Assembly: GCA_023460315.1 (NCBI GenBank)
Contig: JAEWQO010000111.1
Coordinates: forward strand, 1-64,000
Length of the DNA: 64,000 nt
Source: Actinomycetes bacterium
GTDB lineage: Bacteria; Actinomycetota; Coriobacteriia; Coriobacteriales; Eggerthellaceae
Reading direction: 5' to 3'
Shown here: piece after piece, positions 32,268 to 40,944 of the stretch
How the letters are laid out: the number at the start of each line of letters is the position of its first letter
Numbering within the stretch: position 1 is the stretch's first letter
The notes under the pieces: generated by a model
The model's input: only the letters and a program-made list of their open reading frames with translations
What the model was told of the DNA's origin: nothing
Databases searched by the model: none
Made by a program: the position numbers and the translations under genes

Positions 32268-34142
32268 TTAAACCTCCAGCAAGTTCACCACGACCATCGG
32301 GCGTGTTTTCGTGCGCTCCCAGAGCAGCGACAGAAGTGCGTCGCGGCAGGACTTCTTCAGATCCTTCTGGGGCACTCCCTTTCCAACGGCCTTCTTGAGT
32401 GCATTCTTCACCGTGCCTTGGGCCTCGCGCACGAGATAGTCATCGTCGCCTCCCGTGATGCCATGCATCTCTATCTGCACCGCGCCGACGACGTCCTTCT
32501 GCTTCGGGGATATGGCAGCTGCCACCGAGGCGAATCCCTGGGATCCGAGTGCACTCCGCTCGTCGAGCACTCCCTGCGAGGTGTCGCCCACCGACAGGCC
32601 GTCCACGAAGACGATGCCGCTCTGCACCGTCTCTCCGCGCCGGACACCTTTGCTGGAAAGCTCAAGGCTTTCACCGTTTTCGCAGATAAATACATTTTGA
32701 GGGGGCACGCCTGTCGCTTCGGCGAGCTTTGCGTGCGCACGGAGATGCGTCGCCTCGCCGTGCACGGGCATGAAGGCCTTTGGCTGCACGATGGACAGCA
32801 CCAACTTCAGCTCTTCAGCTCCGGCATGGCCCGACACATGAACCATGGCGCGCTTCTTGTCATACACGTCTGCACCGATTTTGGCGAGCGAGTTTATAAC
32901 GCGTGTCACGGCTTTCTCGTTGCCGGGGACGGGCGTGGCGGAAATGATGACCGTGTCGCCCTCTTCCATGGTAATGGTTCGGTGCTCGCCGTTCGCGATG
33001 CGGGCAAGGGCGGAAAGGGGTTCGCCCTGCGAGCCGGTGCACATGATGACAACCCGCTCGGCGGGCATGCTCTTCAGATCGTAGGCGTCGATGATGTTCG
33101 TGTCGCTGACGTTGAGGTATCCCAGACGTCGTGCGATATCGGTGTTTTGAACCATGGATCGCCCGGTCACCACCACTTTGCGGCCATTTGCAACCGCCGC
33201 ATCGCAAATTTGTTGCATCCGATGGATGTGCGATGCGAAAGAGGCGATGATGACGCGCCCTGTGGCCTGGGAAATGATCCTCGAAAGCTCCTTGCCCACC
33301 TCCGCTTCGGAAGGGGTGAAATTGGGATTCATCGCATTCGTCGAGTCGGACATCATCAGGTCGACGCCGATGTCGCTGAATTTCGCCAGGGCGCCAAAAT
33401 CGGTATGCACCCCGTCGATGGGGGTCTGGTCAAGCTTGAAGTCGCCGGTATGCAACACGTTTCCTGCGGGGCTCTGAAAGAAAACGCCAACGGAGCCGGG
33501 GATGGAATGGTTGACGGCAAAGAATTCAGCGGTAAAACAACCCAGTTTCACCTTATCGCCGGCTTTGATTTCGACAAGCTTTGCATTCTTTATCTTGTGT
33601 TCGGCAAATTTGCCTTCGATGAGGCCCAACGTGAGTTTGGTCGCATAGATGGGCACCTGCCGGTCGAGGTCTTTCATCAGGTACGGAAGCGTGCCGGTGT
33701 GGTCTTCGTGCCCATGGGTTATGATGATGCCGCGCAGCTTGTCGGCGTTCTCCAGCACATACGTGTAGTCGGGAAGGATGAGGTCGATGCCCGGATGGTC
33801 GTCATCGGGGAACATGAGTCCGGCATCGTCCAAAATCATGTCGCCCTTGCACATGAAAGCCGTCATGTTCTTTCCAATGGCGTCCAAGCCGCCAAGAGGG
33901 ATTATCTTGAGCACGGTATTCGGGTCAACTTTTGGGGAGTCGGAGGTGCGGCGCCGTTTTTGGGCAGCAGGTGCCCCTTTGGCCTTCCCGTCCGCTTTCT
34001 CCTTGGTGAGCTGCGGGCGTTGCCGATCGATCTTCACATGCTTATAGGAGCGTGTCTTCTTGTCCTCGTTTCCATCCTCCTGCGCGCGTTGCTCATCATG
34101 AGACTTCTTCTCGCGCGCTTGACGTGAGTTGTTCTGTTCCAT
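32268..34142 (-). CDS. rnj: Ribonuclease J
   Basis: A 624-aa beta-CASP metallo-beta-lactamase RNase with 5' exo- and endonuclease activity. The first ~75 residues are a basic low-complexity extension (many K, R, Q) typical of actinobacterial RNase J, followed by the core LKIIPLGGLDAIGKNM, the zinc motif THGHEDHTG, and HVSGHAGAEELKL of the beta-CASP region. The start is ATG 34142 (MEQNNSRQARE). It lies between dapA and ftsK. Confidence 0.96.
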   Translation of the reverse strand: MEQNNSRQAREKKSHDEQRAQEDGNEDKKTRSYKHVKIDRQRPQLTKEKADGKAKGAPAAQKRRRTSDSPKVDPNTVLKIIPLGGLDAIGKNMTAFMCKGDMILDDAGLMFPDDDHPGIDLILPDYTYVLENADKLRGIIITHGHEDHTGTLPYLMKDLDRQVPIYATKLTLGLIEGKFAEHKIKNAKLVEIKAGDKVKLGCFTAEFFAVNHSIPGSVGVFFQSPAGNVLHTGDFKLDQTPIDGVHTDFGALAKFSDIGVDLMMSDSTNAMNPNFTPSEAEVGKELSRIISQATGRVIIASFASHIHRMQQICDAAVANGRKVVVTGRSMVQNTDIARRLGYLNVSDTNIIDAYDLKSMPAERVVIMCTGSQGEPLSALARIANGEHRTITMEEGDTVIISATPVPGNEKAVTRVINSLAKIGADVYDKKRAMVHVSGHAGAEELKLVLSIVQPKAFMPVHGEATHLRAHAKLAEATGVPPQNVFICENGESLELSSKGVRRGETVQSGIVFVDGLSVGDTSQGVLDERSALGSQGFASVAAAISPKQKDVVGAVQIEMHGITGGDDDYLVREAQGTVKNALKKAVGKGVPQKDLKKSCRDALLSLLWERTKTRPMVVVNLLEV

Positions 34143-34279
34143 AGCTGTCCTTCTGTTGTCGTCGCGACGAACGGAAGCATGCACAGGAATAAACCAGCCG
34201 AGCTGGCCTATTCCTGTCGAAAATGCAGGGATGCGTTTTCGACTTCGCTTTGTCTATTTCCGCTCGTCGCGGTTATTTC

Positions 34280-34312
34280 AAGAAGGGAGGCGGCTTTTCC
34301 GTCTCCCTTCTT
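34280..34312. terminator. Possible terminator between dapA and rnj
   Basis: AAGAAGGGAG (34280-34289) pairs with CTCCCTTCTT (34303-34312), with CGG/CCG inside the loop. A second hairpin, CAGGAATA...TATTCCTG, lies at about 34184-34215. Neither has a clear T-tract on the minus strand, so termination is uncertain. Confidence 0.45.
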
Positions 34313-34328
34313 CCTTCTCTTTTGTTCT

Positions 34329-35231
34329 CTAGACCTCAAGAACACCGGTGTCCCGCATGATTTGAGCGAGGCGTTCCGACTGTTGCGGTGTCGCATCCAC
34401 CAGCGGCAGACGAACTCCGCCAACCGGGAAACCCATGAGCTTGAGCGCCTCTTTCACCAAGATGGGATTGGAGGTTTCAAAGAGTCCCTTCATCAGAGGA
34501 AGAAGGGCTTTGTTTGCCCTTGCCGCCTCATCGAGATCGCCCTGCGCGCACAGGTTCACAATCTCCTTCATCCTCGCAGGCGACACGTTTCCGATGGTCG
34601 AAATGACGCCAGCCCCACCCAGCTTCATTATGTCGTAGGTGGCGGCATCGTCGCCCGAATACACCGCAAACCCTTCGGGGGCGGAGTCAATGATGGCTTT
34701 CACCTGATCGAGATCGCCGGATGCCTCCTTAACCGCCACGATGTTGCCAACCTCGTGAGCCAGGCGCAGCGTCGTTTCGGCAGTCATGTTCACCACGCAG
34801 CGGCCGGGGATATTGTACAGGATGACGGGAAGCTCGACCGCTTCGGCAATGGTCTTGAAGTGGCGATAGATGCCCTCTTGGGGAGGTTTGTTGTAATACG
34901 GCACAACGAGCATGAGCCCGTCGACGCCCAATCCGGCAACCTCACGTGCAAAATCGACCGTGTCGGCCGTGCAGTTGTCCCCGACGTTGGCGATGACGGG
35001 GACGCGCCGTCCAACGGCTTCTATGACCGCACGGAAAAGCTCAAGCTTCTGAGGATAGAACACCGTAGGGCTCTCCCCCGTTGTTCCGTTGATGATGAGC
35101 GCATCGCTCCCGCCATCCACAAGGCGCACTGCGAGCTCCTGAATGCGGTCGAGGTCAAGTTCGCGCTCGTCGTCAAACGGCGTCACCATCGCCGGAATCA
35201 TTCGGCCGAAACGGGGTTCACCTTGCGACAT
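34329..35231 (-). CDS. dapA: 4-hydroxy-tetrahydrodipicolinate synthase
   Basis: A 300-aa TIM-barrel aldolase condensing pyruvate with aspartate semialdehyde. Motifs: INGTTGESPT, the catalytic tyrosine in VVPYYNKPPQEG, and the Schiff-base lysine in IVAVKEASGD. ATG 35231 with GAGGAG upstream is chosen. dapB lies about 100 bp upstream on the same strand; with dapL and dapF at 15-17 kb the whole route to meso-diaminopimelate is in the window. Confidence 0.97.
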   Translation of the reverse strand: MSQGEPRFGRMIPAMVTPFDDERELDLDRIQELAVRLVDGGSDALIINGTTGESPTVFYPQKLELFRAVIEAVGRRVPVIANVGDNCTADTVDFAREVAGLGVDGLMLVVPYYNKPPQEGIYRHFKTIAEAVELPVILYNIPGRCVVNMTAETTLRLAHEVGNIVAVKEASGDLDQVKAIIDSAPEGFAVYSGDDAATYDIMKLGGAGVISTIGNVSPARMKEIVNLCAQGDLDEAARANKALLPLMKGLFETSNPILVKEALKLMGFPVGGVRLPLVDATPQQSERLAQIMRDTGVLEV

Positions 35232-35335
35232 CGACAATCTCCTCACCTTTTGCTTGAAGCGTTTGGCCGCTGTTGTGCCAAAGCTCCGTGCTCATGCGTT
35301 CTCCTAGACTCAATATTATGCCACGGACCGGGCCT

Positions 35336-36103
35336 TTAAGCCATGAAGTTCTCCAAACCCACAATGAGCCCACGGTGGGTTTGGACGCTGCGGATGCCCA
35401 GAAGCACACCCGGCATGTAAGATGCGCGATCCCATGAGTCATGGCGAATGGTGAGAGTCTGGCCAAGGGAGCCGAACACGACTTCTTGGCTGGCGACATA
35501 CCCCATAGAGCGTACGGCATGGACCGGAACGCCGTCGATGAGAGCGCCGCGGGCACCAGTGGCACCATCGATTTCCGTTTCACGGCCGGGGGCGTCGCTC
35601 TGGCGACCGTCACGGGCCTCAGCAATGATTTGGGCTGTGCGCATCGCCGTGCCGGAAGGCGCATCCTTTTTGTTGCAGTGATGAAACTCGATGATTTCCG
35701 CTTCGGGAAAATAGGGCGCTGCAGCCCGCGCGAATTCCATCATGAGCACTGCTCCTGTCGTGAAATTAGGAGCATAGAACAAACAGGTGCCTTCGGGAGC
35801 AAGAGAAGCCAGGTCTTCAAGCGTTTCCGGGGAAAGGCCTGTCGTCCCGACCACGCAGTCAATGCCGGCCGAAAGGGCGAGGCGGAGGGTGTCTGCCACC
35901 ACCGCAGGTTGCGTGAAATCGACAAGCACGTCAAAGCTCTGAGAAGCAAGGGCGTCAGCCACCGTCGTGCATACGGGGAAATCAGCCTCAGCGCCATGGG
36001 GATCGATGCCACACACCAACTCCATGTCATCGGACAGGCGCACCGCGTCGACGACCGCCTTGCCCATACGGCCTGCACATCCCGAAACCGCCACTCGTAT
36101 CAT
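35336..36103 (-). CDS. dapB: 4-hydroxy-tetrahydrodipicolinate reductase
   Basis: A 255-aa NAD(P)H-dependent reductase. The N-terminal Rossmann motif VAVSGCAGRMGKAV, CVVGTTGLSPE, and the active-site block IIEFHHCNKKDAPSGTA are all present. ATG 36103 (MIRVAVSGC) with AGAGG upstream is the start; the longer open frame crosses the pnp terminator region. Confidence 0.97.
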   Translation of the reverse strand: MIRVAVSGCAGRMGKAVVDAVRLSDDMELVCGIDPHGAEADFPVCTTVADALASQSFDVLVDFTQPAVVADTLRLALSAGIDCVVGTTGLSPETLEDLASLAPEGTCLFYAPNFTTGAVLMMEFARAAAPYFPEAEIIEFHHCNKKDAPSGTAMRTAQIIAEARDGRQSDAPGRETEIDGATGARGALIDGVPVHAVRSMGYVASQEVVFGSLGQTLTIRHDSWDRASYMPGVLLGIRSVQTHRGLIVGLENFMA

Positions 36104-36156
36104 TGGCCATCCTCTCTCGACATCTTTCATAAGGATGCTATCACAACCGAAAGCAA

Positions 36157-36180
36157 GGGGCCGCTTCTGCGGCCCCTTTT
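36157..36180. terminator. Terminator between pnp and dapB
   Basis: GGGGCCGC (36157-36164), loop TTCT, GCGGCCCC (36169-36176), then TTTT on the + strand. On the minus strand, where pnp ends, the stem is followed by TTGCTTT. Confidence 0.75.
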
Positions 36181-36196
36181 GCAAGCAAACGGATGA

Positions 36197-38410
36197 TCAG
36201 CCTTCGTGACGGCGGCGTGGCGTGCGACTGCCGCTGGCGTTGCGGTTGCTTCGGCCGGGACGGTTGTCGCGCTCTCCCCGGTCGGCGTGCGCGCTGTGGT
36301 TTGGCGCAGCAGAGCCCTCGGGAGCATCGGGCTTGTCAAGGCGGTCAAGGGATATCTTTCCCGTCTTCGGATCGACTTCAAGCACTTCGACCTTGATGAC
36401 GTCGCCCAAGTTGAGAACGTCCTCAACCTTGCCAACACGGCCATTCGCCACACGGGAAATGTGCAGGAGGCCATCCTTGCCAGGAGTCAACTTGACGAAT
36501 GCGCCAAAGTCCTTGATGCCGACGACCTCGCCGTCGTAGACCTCCCCGACTTCCGGCTCTTTGACGATGCCGAGAATCATCGCCTTCGCTGCGTCGCCGG
36601 CCGAACCCTCGACGGCCGCAATGTGGATGGTGCCATCTTCCTGGATGTCGATGGATGCGCCGGTCTCCTCCTGGATGCCGCGAACGACCTTACCGCCGCT
36701 TCCGATGACGTCGCGTATCTTGTCAACCGGAATATGGATGGTCTCAATGCGAGGAGCAAACTGGGAGAGTTGCTCCCGCGGTTCCTCGATGGTCTTCAGC
36801 ATGGCGTCGAGGATGAAGGAGCGGCCCTCGCGTGCCTGTTTGAGCGCGCGGGCAAGGATTTCGACGGAAAGGCCGCGGGCCTTGTTGTCCATCTGCAAAG
36901 CGGTGATGCCCTTTTCCGTTCCGCACACCTTGAAGTCCATGTCTCCCAAAAAGTCTTCGATTCCCTGGATGTCAGAGAGAATGACGACGTCGTCGCCCTC
37001 TTTGATGAGGCCCATGGCAATGCCGGAGACAGGCGCCTTGATCGGCACGCCTGCGTCCATGAGGGACAGGGTTGATCCACAGGTCGATGCCATCGACGAG
37101 GAGCCGTTGGACTCAAGAACCTCGGACACGACGCGAATGGCGTAAGGGAACTCATCCGTGTCGGGGAGCACCGGCATCAACGCCCGTTCGGCGAGCGCCC
37201 CGTGTCCAACTTCGCGGCGTTTGGGGGCACCCATGCGGCCCGTCTCGCCCGTGCAATACGGCGGGAAGTTATACTGGTGCATATAGCGCTTTCCCTCAGC
37301 GGGATCAATGGTGTCAAGGCGCTGCCACTCATTGAGCATGCCCAAGGTGGTTACGGAGAGCACCTGAGTCTGACCGCGCTGGAACAGACCCGAACCGTGA
37401 ACGCGGGGAAGGTAGCCCGGCACGATGTGAAGCGGGCGAATCTCGTCTGCCGCACGGCCGTCGGCGCGCTCGCCCGTTTCGATGACCATGGCTCGCATGG
37501 CGTGCTTCTCGAGCGACTTGAGTTCGGCGGCTATGTCGCCTTTCCAGGCAGCACGCTCATCCTCGGAGAAGCTTTCCTCCTTGATGCGCGCCTTGAGGTC
37601 TTCGACTTTGCCCATGCGCGCCTGCTTGTCGGCGTCCTTGAGGGCGGCTGACATCTCGGCCTCATAGGGAGCAATGCGGCTTGCAATCGACGGATCGGCG
37701 ACATGGATGGGCCATTCGCGTGCCTCGATCGAGGCACGGTCGAGAAAACGCTGCTGAGCCTCGCAGAATGCGGCGATGGCCTCCTGGCCGAATGTCATGG
37801 CGGCGAGCATGTCCTCTTCGGAGACTTCGTTCGCTCCGGCTTCGACCATGGAGATGTAGTCTGCCGTGCCGGCGATCGTAAGCTCGAGATCGGACCCTTC
37901 CTGCTCCTCGAAGGTAGGATTGACGATGAAGTCGCCCGTCTCGACGCTGCGCGCGATGCGCACGCAGGCTGCCGGTCCGTCAAAGGGCGCGGCTCCCAAC
38001 ATGAGTGCCGCAGAAGCGCCCATCACGCAAATGGCGTCAGGAGGATTGACGCTGTCGACCACAAGGGTCGTGGCCACCACGTGCACCTCGCGCTTGAAGC
38101 CTGCGGCAAAGCCCGGACGGATGGGCCGGTCTATCATGCGTGCCGTCAGCGTGCCCTTTTCCGAGGGACGTGCTTCCCGCTTGAGATAGCCGCCCGGAAT
38201 GCGTCCAACCGCGTACATCTTCTCAATGAAGTCGACCGTCAGAGGAAAGAAGTCATAATCCTTCTCCTCATTCGAGATGACCGCAGTGACCAGAACGTTC
38301 GTGTCGCCTTGAGCGACGAGTACCGCGCCGGTCGCCTGCTTGGCAAGCTCTCCCGTTTCAAGGCGATACTGCTTGCCATACAGCTCAAAAGACTCGACAA
38401 TTTTTTCCAT
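36197..38410 (-). CDS. pnp: Polyribonucleotide nucleotidyltransferase (PNPase)
   Basis: A 737-aa phosphorolytic 3'-5' exoribonuclease with two RNase PH domains (from ALVAQGDTNVLVT... and from GRADGRAADEIRPLH), a linking helical domain, a KH domain (VIGSGGKVVRGIQEETGASIDIQ) and an S1 domain (GEVYDGEVVGIKDFGAFVKL). The C-terminus is an Arg/Asn-rich tail. ATG 38410 is the start. rpsO lies directly upstream with a strong hairpin between them, as in many bacteria. Confidence 0.97.
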   Translation of the reverse strand: MEKIVESFELYGKQYRLETGELAKQATGAVLVAQGDTNVLVTAVISNEEKDYDFFPLTVDFIEKMYAVGRIPGGYLKREARPSEKGTLTARMIDRPIRPGFAAGFKREVHVVATTLVVDSVNPPDAICVMGASAALMLGAAPFDGPAACVRIARSVETGDFIVNPTFEEQEGSDLELTIAGTADYISMVEAGANEVSEEDMLAAMTFGQEAIAAFCEAQQRFLDRASIEAREWPIHVADPSIASRIAPYEAEMSAALKDADKQARMGKVEDLKARIKEESFSEDERAAWKGDIAAELKSLEKHAMRAMVIETGERADGRAADEIRPLHIVPGYLPRVHGSGLFQRGQTQVLSVTTLGMLNEWQRLDTIDPAEGKRYMHQYNFPPYCTGETGRMGAPKRREVGHGALAERALMPVLPDTDEFPYAIRVVSEVLESNGSSSMASTCGSTLSLMDAGVPIKAPVSGIAMGLIKEGDDVVILSDIQGIEDFLGDMDFKVCGTEKGITALQMDNKARGLSVEILARALKQAREGRSFILDAMLKTIEEPREQLSQFAPRIETIHIPVDKIRDVIGSGGKVVRGIQEETGASIDIQEDGTIHIAAVEGSAGDAAKAMILGIVKEPEVGEVYDGEVVGIKDFGAFVKLTPGKDGLLHISRVANGRVGKVEDVLNLGDVIKVEVLEVDPKTGKISLDRLDKPDAPEGSAAPNHSAHADRGERDNRPGRSNRNASGSRTPRRRHEG

Positions 38411-38609
38411 GCTTGCTCTTTCTCTTTGTCTCGCGCGCCCTATTGCACGCAAGCATCTTCGACGGCAGCTACCTTAGATTTCACACCGTCACGAGCGAGT
38501 CCGCCCTTGCGTTCCCGACCGCCTATACAGAGGAAGCATCCGCTTCCGGCTGCGCTTTGATTGTCTTTTGCTCCGCCGAAGCAAGGCGAGAGAGAAGACT
38601 TTGCCCTCC

Positions 38610-38645
38610 TTGCACGAAAGCCCGCCTAAGCGGGCTTTCGTGCAA
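38610..38645 (-). promoter_or_regulatory. Strong rpsO-pnp intergenic hairpin
   Basis: Sixteen-base arms 38610-38625 and 38630-38645 are perfect reverse complements with a CTAA loop, five bases after the rpsO stop. No T-tract follows on the minus strand, so it could be an RNA-processing or mRNA-stability structure in the pnp leader as well as a partial terminator. Confidence 0.7.
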
Positions 38646-38650
38646 GCGTC

Positions 38651-38938
38651 CTAGATGTTGTCGCGTATCCCGATTTTCTTGATGAGATCGCGATATTCCT
38701 CGATGTCGCGGGCCTTTATGTATTTGAGAAGGCCACGTCGTTTGCCGATGAGCATCATGAGCCCGCGGCGTGTGTGGTTATCCTTCTTGTGTGACTTCAA
38801 GTGCTCCGTGAGGTTCTTGATGCGTTCCGAAAGAATGGCAATCTGCACCTCTGCACTGCCGGAATCGCCTTCCCCCTTGCCAAATTCCTTGATGAGCTCA
38901 AGTGTGCGCTCTTTGCTGATGGAATCCTTGTTGGCCAT
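38651..38938 (-). CDS. rpsO: 30S ribosomal protein S15
   Basis: A 95-aa primary 16S rRNA-binding protein. The conserved core SGSAEVQIAILSERIKNLTEHLKSHKKD and SRRGL-like TRRGLMMLIGKRRGLLKYI are present. It is slightly longer at the N-terminus than the 89-aa standard. It is followed by pnp, the usual arrangement. Confidence 0.97.
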   Translation of the reverse strand: MANKDSISKERTLELIKEFGKGEGDSGSAEVQIAILSERIKNLTEHLKSHKKDNHTRRGLMMLIGKRRGLLKYIKARDIEEYRDLIKKIGIRDNI

Positions 38939-39581
38939 GATGTCTCCACCTTTCCTCGCATCGTCTTCTTGAACGATGTGGTTCTATGCGGGCGTCGTCA
39001 GACACGCGCACTCCCTGCTTCGGTCTGGGCGGGCAAGCGGTGGCGCATGCGAGCCAAGAACGAAGTGCCTGCATTTTTGCAGCCCGATCATTGTATGCGA
39101 AGACCAAGGCCGCGGCAACCGCACGCGCATTCTCGCCCATAGGTTGCGCACAAAAGGAGGCGGAGGGGCCTTCTCGTGGGGATCGCCGCGCGGCATTTTC
39201 CGCGACGTCAGGAAGCCGGCCGCTTCGCCAAGCGAGCTTTGGGCTTTCGTGGAGCGCCGCACGGCATCTTCCGCAACCGCTCGATTCCTCTGATCGAAGG
39301 CGAGGCTTGCAGGACAAAGGCGCGTCCTATTTCGGGTGCTGACTCAGGCCAGCGCCTGTCCATCGCTTCGCCGGCGCCCGATGTCTTTCCGTTTAGAGCC
39401 GCGAGCGCGAGAAATGGAAAGACTTGAGTCTCCAAAACTCTATCTGTATATCAACAGCGGAACAAAAAGCCAGTTGAGAGGTTTGGCGAAATAGTCTGTC
39501 AGCGACACTCCTTGCCATTTCTCGCGCTCGCGGCATCGGCTGCATCGTGCTGCCCTCCAGCACGGGGCTCCCCATTCCTAT
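38939..39581. other. Repeat-rich 640-bp stretch without a supported gene
   Basis: No ORF here has a ribosome binding site and protein-like composition. It holds an inverted repeat (39398-39417 with 39515-39534, 20 bp perfect), and the first copy of a 37-bp direct repeat (39534-39570) that recurs at 39605-39641. Short peptides read from both strands repeat the same words (FPFLALAA, SPVLEGST), showing that the DNA itself is repeated. It may be a cluster of REP-like palindromes or decayed sequence. Confidence 0.6.
39398..39534. repeat. 20-bp inverted repeat pair
   Basis: GCCGCGAGCGCGAGAAATGG at 39398-39417 is the exact reverse complement of 39515-39534. The arms are 97 bases apart. Confidence 0.8.
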
Positions 39582-39641
39582 TCATCGCCCTTCGCGGGGG
39601 CTGCCATCGGCTGTATCGTGCTGCCCTCCAGCACGGGACTC
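39534..39641. repeat. 37-bp direct repeat, two copies 71 bp apart
   Basis: Copies at 39534-39570 and 39605-39641 differ at two bases. Each contains the small palindrome CGTGCTG-CCCTC-CAGCACG. The second copy lies inside the 3' end of the TSCPD gene. Confidence 0.8.
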
Positions 39642-39890
39642 GGCGTCCGCCTGCTGAGCCTCGCGCAGGCCTCGGACAAGCTGGTCGACGCATGAGGTCT
39701 GCTTGGTTCCACACGTGTTCCCTTGCCAAAGATTGGCAACCTCGTCGACCGACATGCCTTCGACCACTTTTGATATGGCTTTGAGATTGCCGTTGCATCC
39801 TCCGACGAAATCGACGTGCGAGACGGTGTCTCCGTCGAGCTCAATGGTGATCTTCCGTGAGCAGACGCCCCGGGGAGTGAAAGTGTACAT
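39582..39890 (-). CDS. TIGR03905-type TSCPD domain protein
   Basis: A 102-aa protein. Residues 1-80 (FTPRGVCSRKITIELDGDTV, FVGGCNGNLKAISKVVEGM, NTCGTKQTSCVDQLVRGL) match the small TSCPD-domain family, with cysteines suggestive of metal or redox binding; the function is unknown. ATG 39890 has AGGAG upstream. Family members usually end near residue 80-85. Here the last ~18 residues (AGGQHDTADGSPREGR) are encoded by the 37-bp repeat, so the C-terminus seems to have been replaced or extended by repeat insertion. Confidence 0.82.
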   Translation of the reverse strand: MYTFTPRGVCSRKITIELDGDTVSHVDFVGGCNGNLKAISKVVEGMSVDEVANLWQGNTCGTKQTSCVDQLVRGLREAQQADAESRAGGQHDTADGSPREGR

Positions 39891-40161
39891 GCAGTGCTCC
39901 TGTCATCTGTCTGAAGCTTGTATTCTCTCACAGTGAAAGCCTCGTTTCCGGGAAATCAGGTGGACGGCCTGCGCCCCTTCGCCGCACAGCAAGGCACGCC
40001 GGGTAAAACCTCTGGTGGAAGCGCAAGCGTTTGCGGGACAAGCCCATTTTCCACAGGACGCGCGAAAACGGGAGACATCCTGACGGATCGTCGAAGATTC
40101 CTGAGCCAAGCTCAGCGTGAGGGAGGTCAGTCGAGCAACGTGCCAGACGAGCGGCGTCTCC

Positions 40162-40932
40162 TCAAAACATGCCGCACGTGAATAGAAAGTTGAAGGACTT
40201 GAGGTTTGCGCCCACATGCTCACGTATCCACTGTTGGCAAAACCTCAGCGCGGCAAACGCCGAGGAGACGTCTCTATCCGAGACCGCCAGTTCTGAAAAA
40301 GTCGAAGAGAGAAGCACCTTGATCGTGGCGATCGTTGAGACGGGAACCAGGGTCGTTTCCGTATGAGCACTGCACGCAGGGCAGATGACGCCCCCTTCAT
40401 GATAGGAAAGATGGACGAAGCCATCAGGCCTCTCCAAGGAAACAGGTGATCCGCAGGTCACGCACGTGTCAAGGTTGGGGCGTAGGCCGGCGAATGCGAG
40501 GGCTTTGAGAAGATGGGCTGCGCATATGAGAGGAGCCTTGTCGACCTGGGCGTTGCCCAAACAGGAAAATGCCGCCTGGGTGAGCAAGAACAGCTGGGGA
40601 TTTTCAAGGCCCATCTGCGTCTCGCGATCGAGAAGCTCTGCCATGGGAGCCGCTGCGGCAGCATGCTCCATGTCACGCCGCAAACGCTCGTTGCTCTCGA
40701 CGAGGCGAGCCTCCTTCACGATGTCAAGCGTCCTCCCCCGGGCAAAGAGCGCATCGGCGACGGAATAGAGTTCAAGCCGTGCAGCAAAGGAACCTGCTGG
40801 TTTGCGGGCTCCCTTCGCAACAGCGCGTATCTGGGAGCCATCCTCTGCAAGCATCGTCAAGATGAGGTCGGCTTCTCCGAGCTTCGTCTTGCGCAGCACG
40901 ATGATGCGCGCGGCATAGGTTGCCTGAGCCAC
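40162..40932 (-). CDS. recO: DNA repair protein RecO
   Basis: A 256-aa RecFOR pathway mediator loading RecA on gapped DNA. The N-terminal OB fold begins YAARIIVLRKTKLGEADLILTML, and the C-terminal domain has the zinc-finger cysteines CVTCGSPV...CPAC. It ends the era-(PASTA protein)-recO series, 12 bases after its upstream neighbour. The preceding 270 bp (39891-40161) contain nothing I can support. Confidence 0.95.
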   Translation of the reverse strand: MAQATYAARIIVLRKTKLGEADLILTMLAEDGSQIRAVAKGARKPAGSFAARLELYSVADALFARGRTLDIVKEARLVESNERLRRDMEHAAAAAPMAELLDRETQMGLENPQLFLLTQAAFSCLGNAQVDKAPLICAAHLLKALAFAGLRPNLDTCVTCGSPVSLERPDGFVHLSYHEGGVICPACSAHTETTLVPVSTIATIKVLLSSTFSELAVSDRDVSSAFAALRFCQQWIREHVGANLKSFNFLFTCGMF

Positions 40933-40944
40933 GGTTCTCCCCGC

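Noticed and set aside
32190..34127. 645-codon open frame on the + strand
   Set aside because: It lies wholly antisense to RNase J, whose motifs are intact, and has no ribosome binding site or recognisable domain; it is a by-product of G+C-rich coding.
39534..39641. CRISPR-like direct repeat
   Set aside because: Only two copies, a period of 71 bp with an unequal spacer and no cas genes nearby; treated as an interspersed repeat.
39903..40223. 106-codon minus-strand ORF between recO and the TSCPD gene
   Set aside because: No ribosome binding site, Cys/Ser/Arg-rich random-like composition, and it overlaps the recO end.
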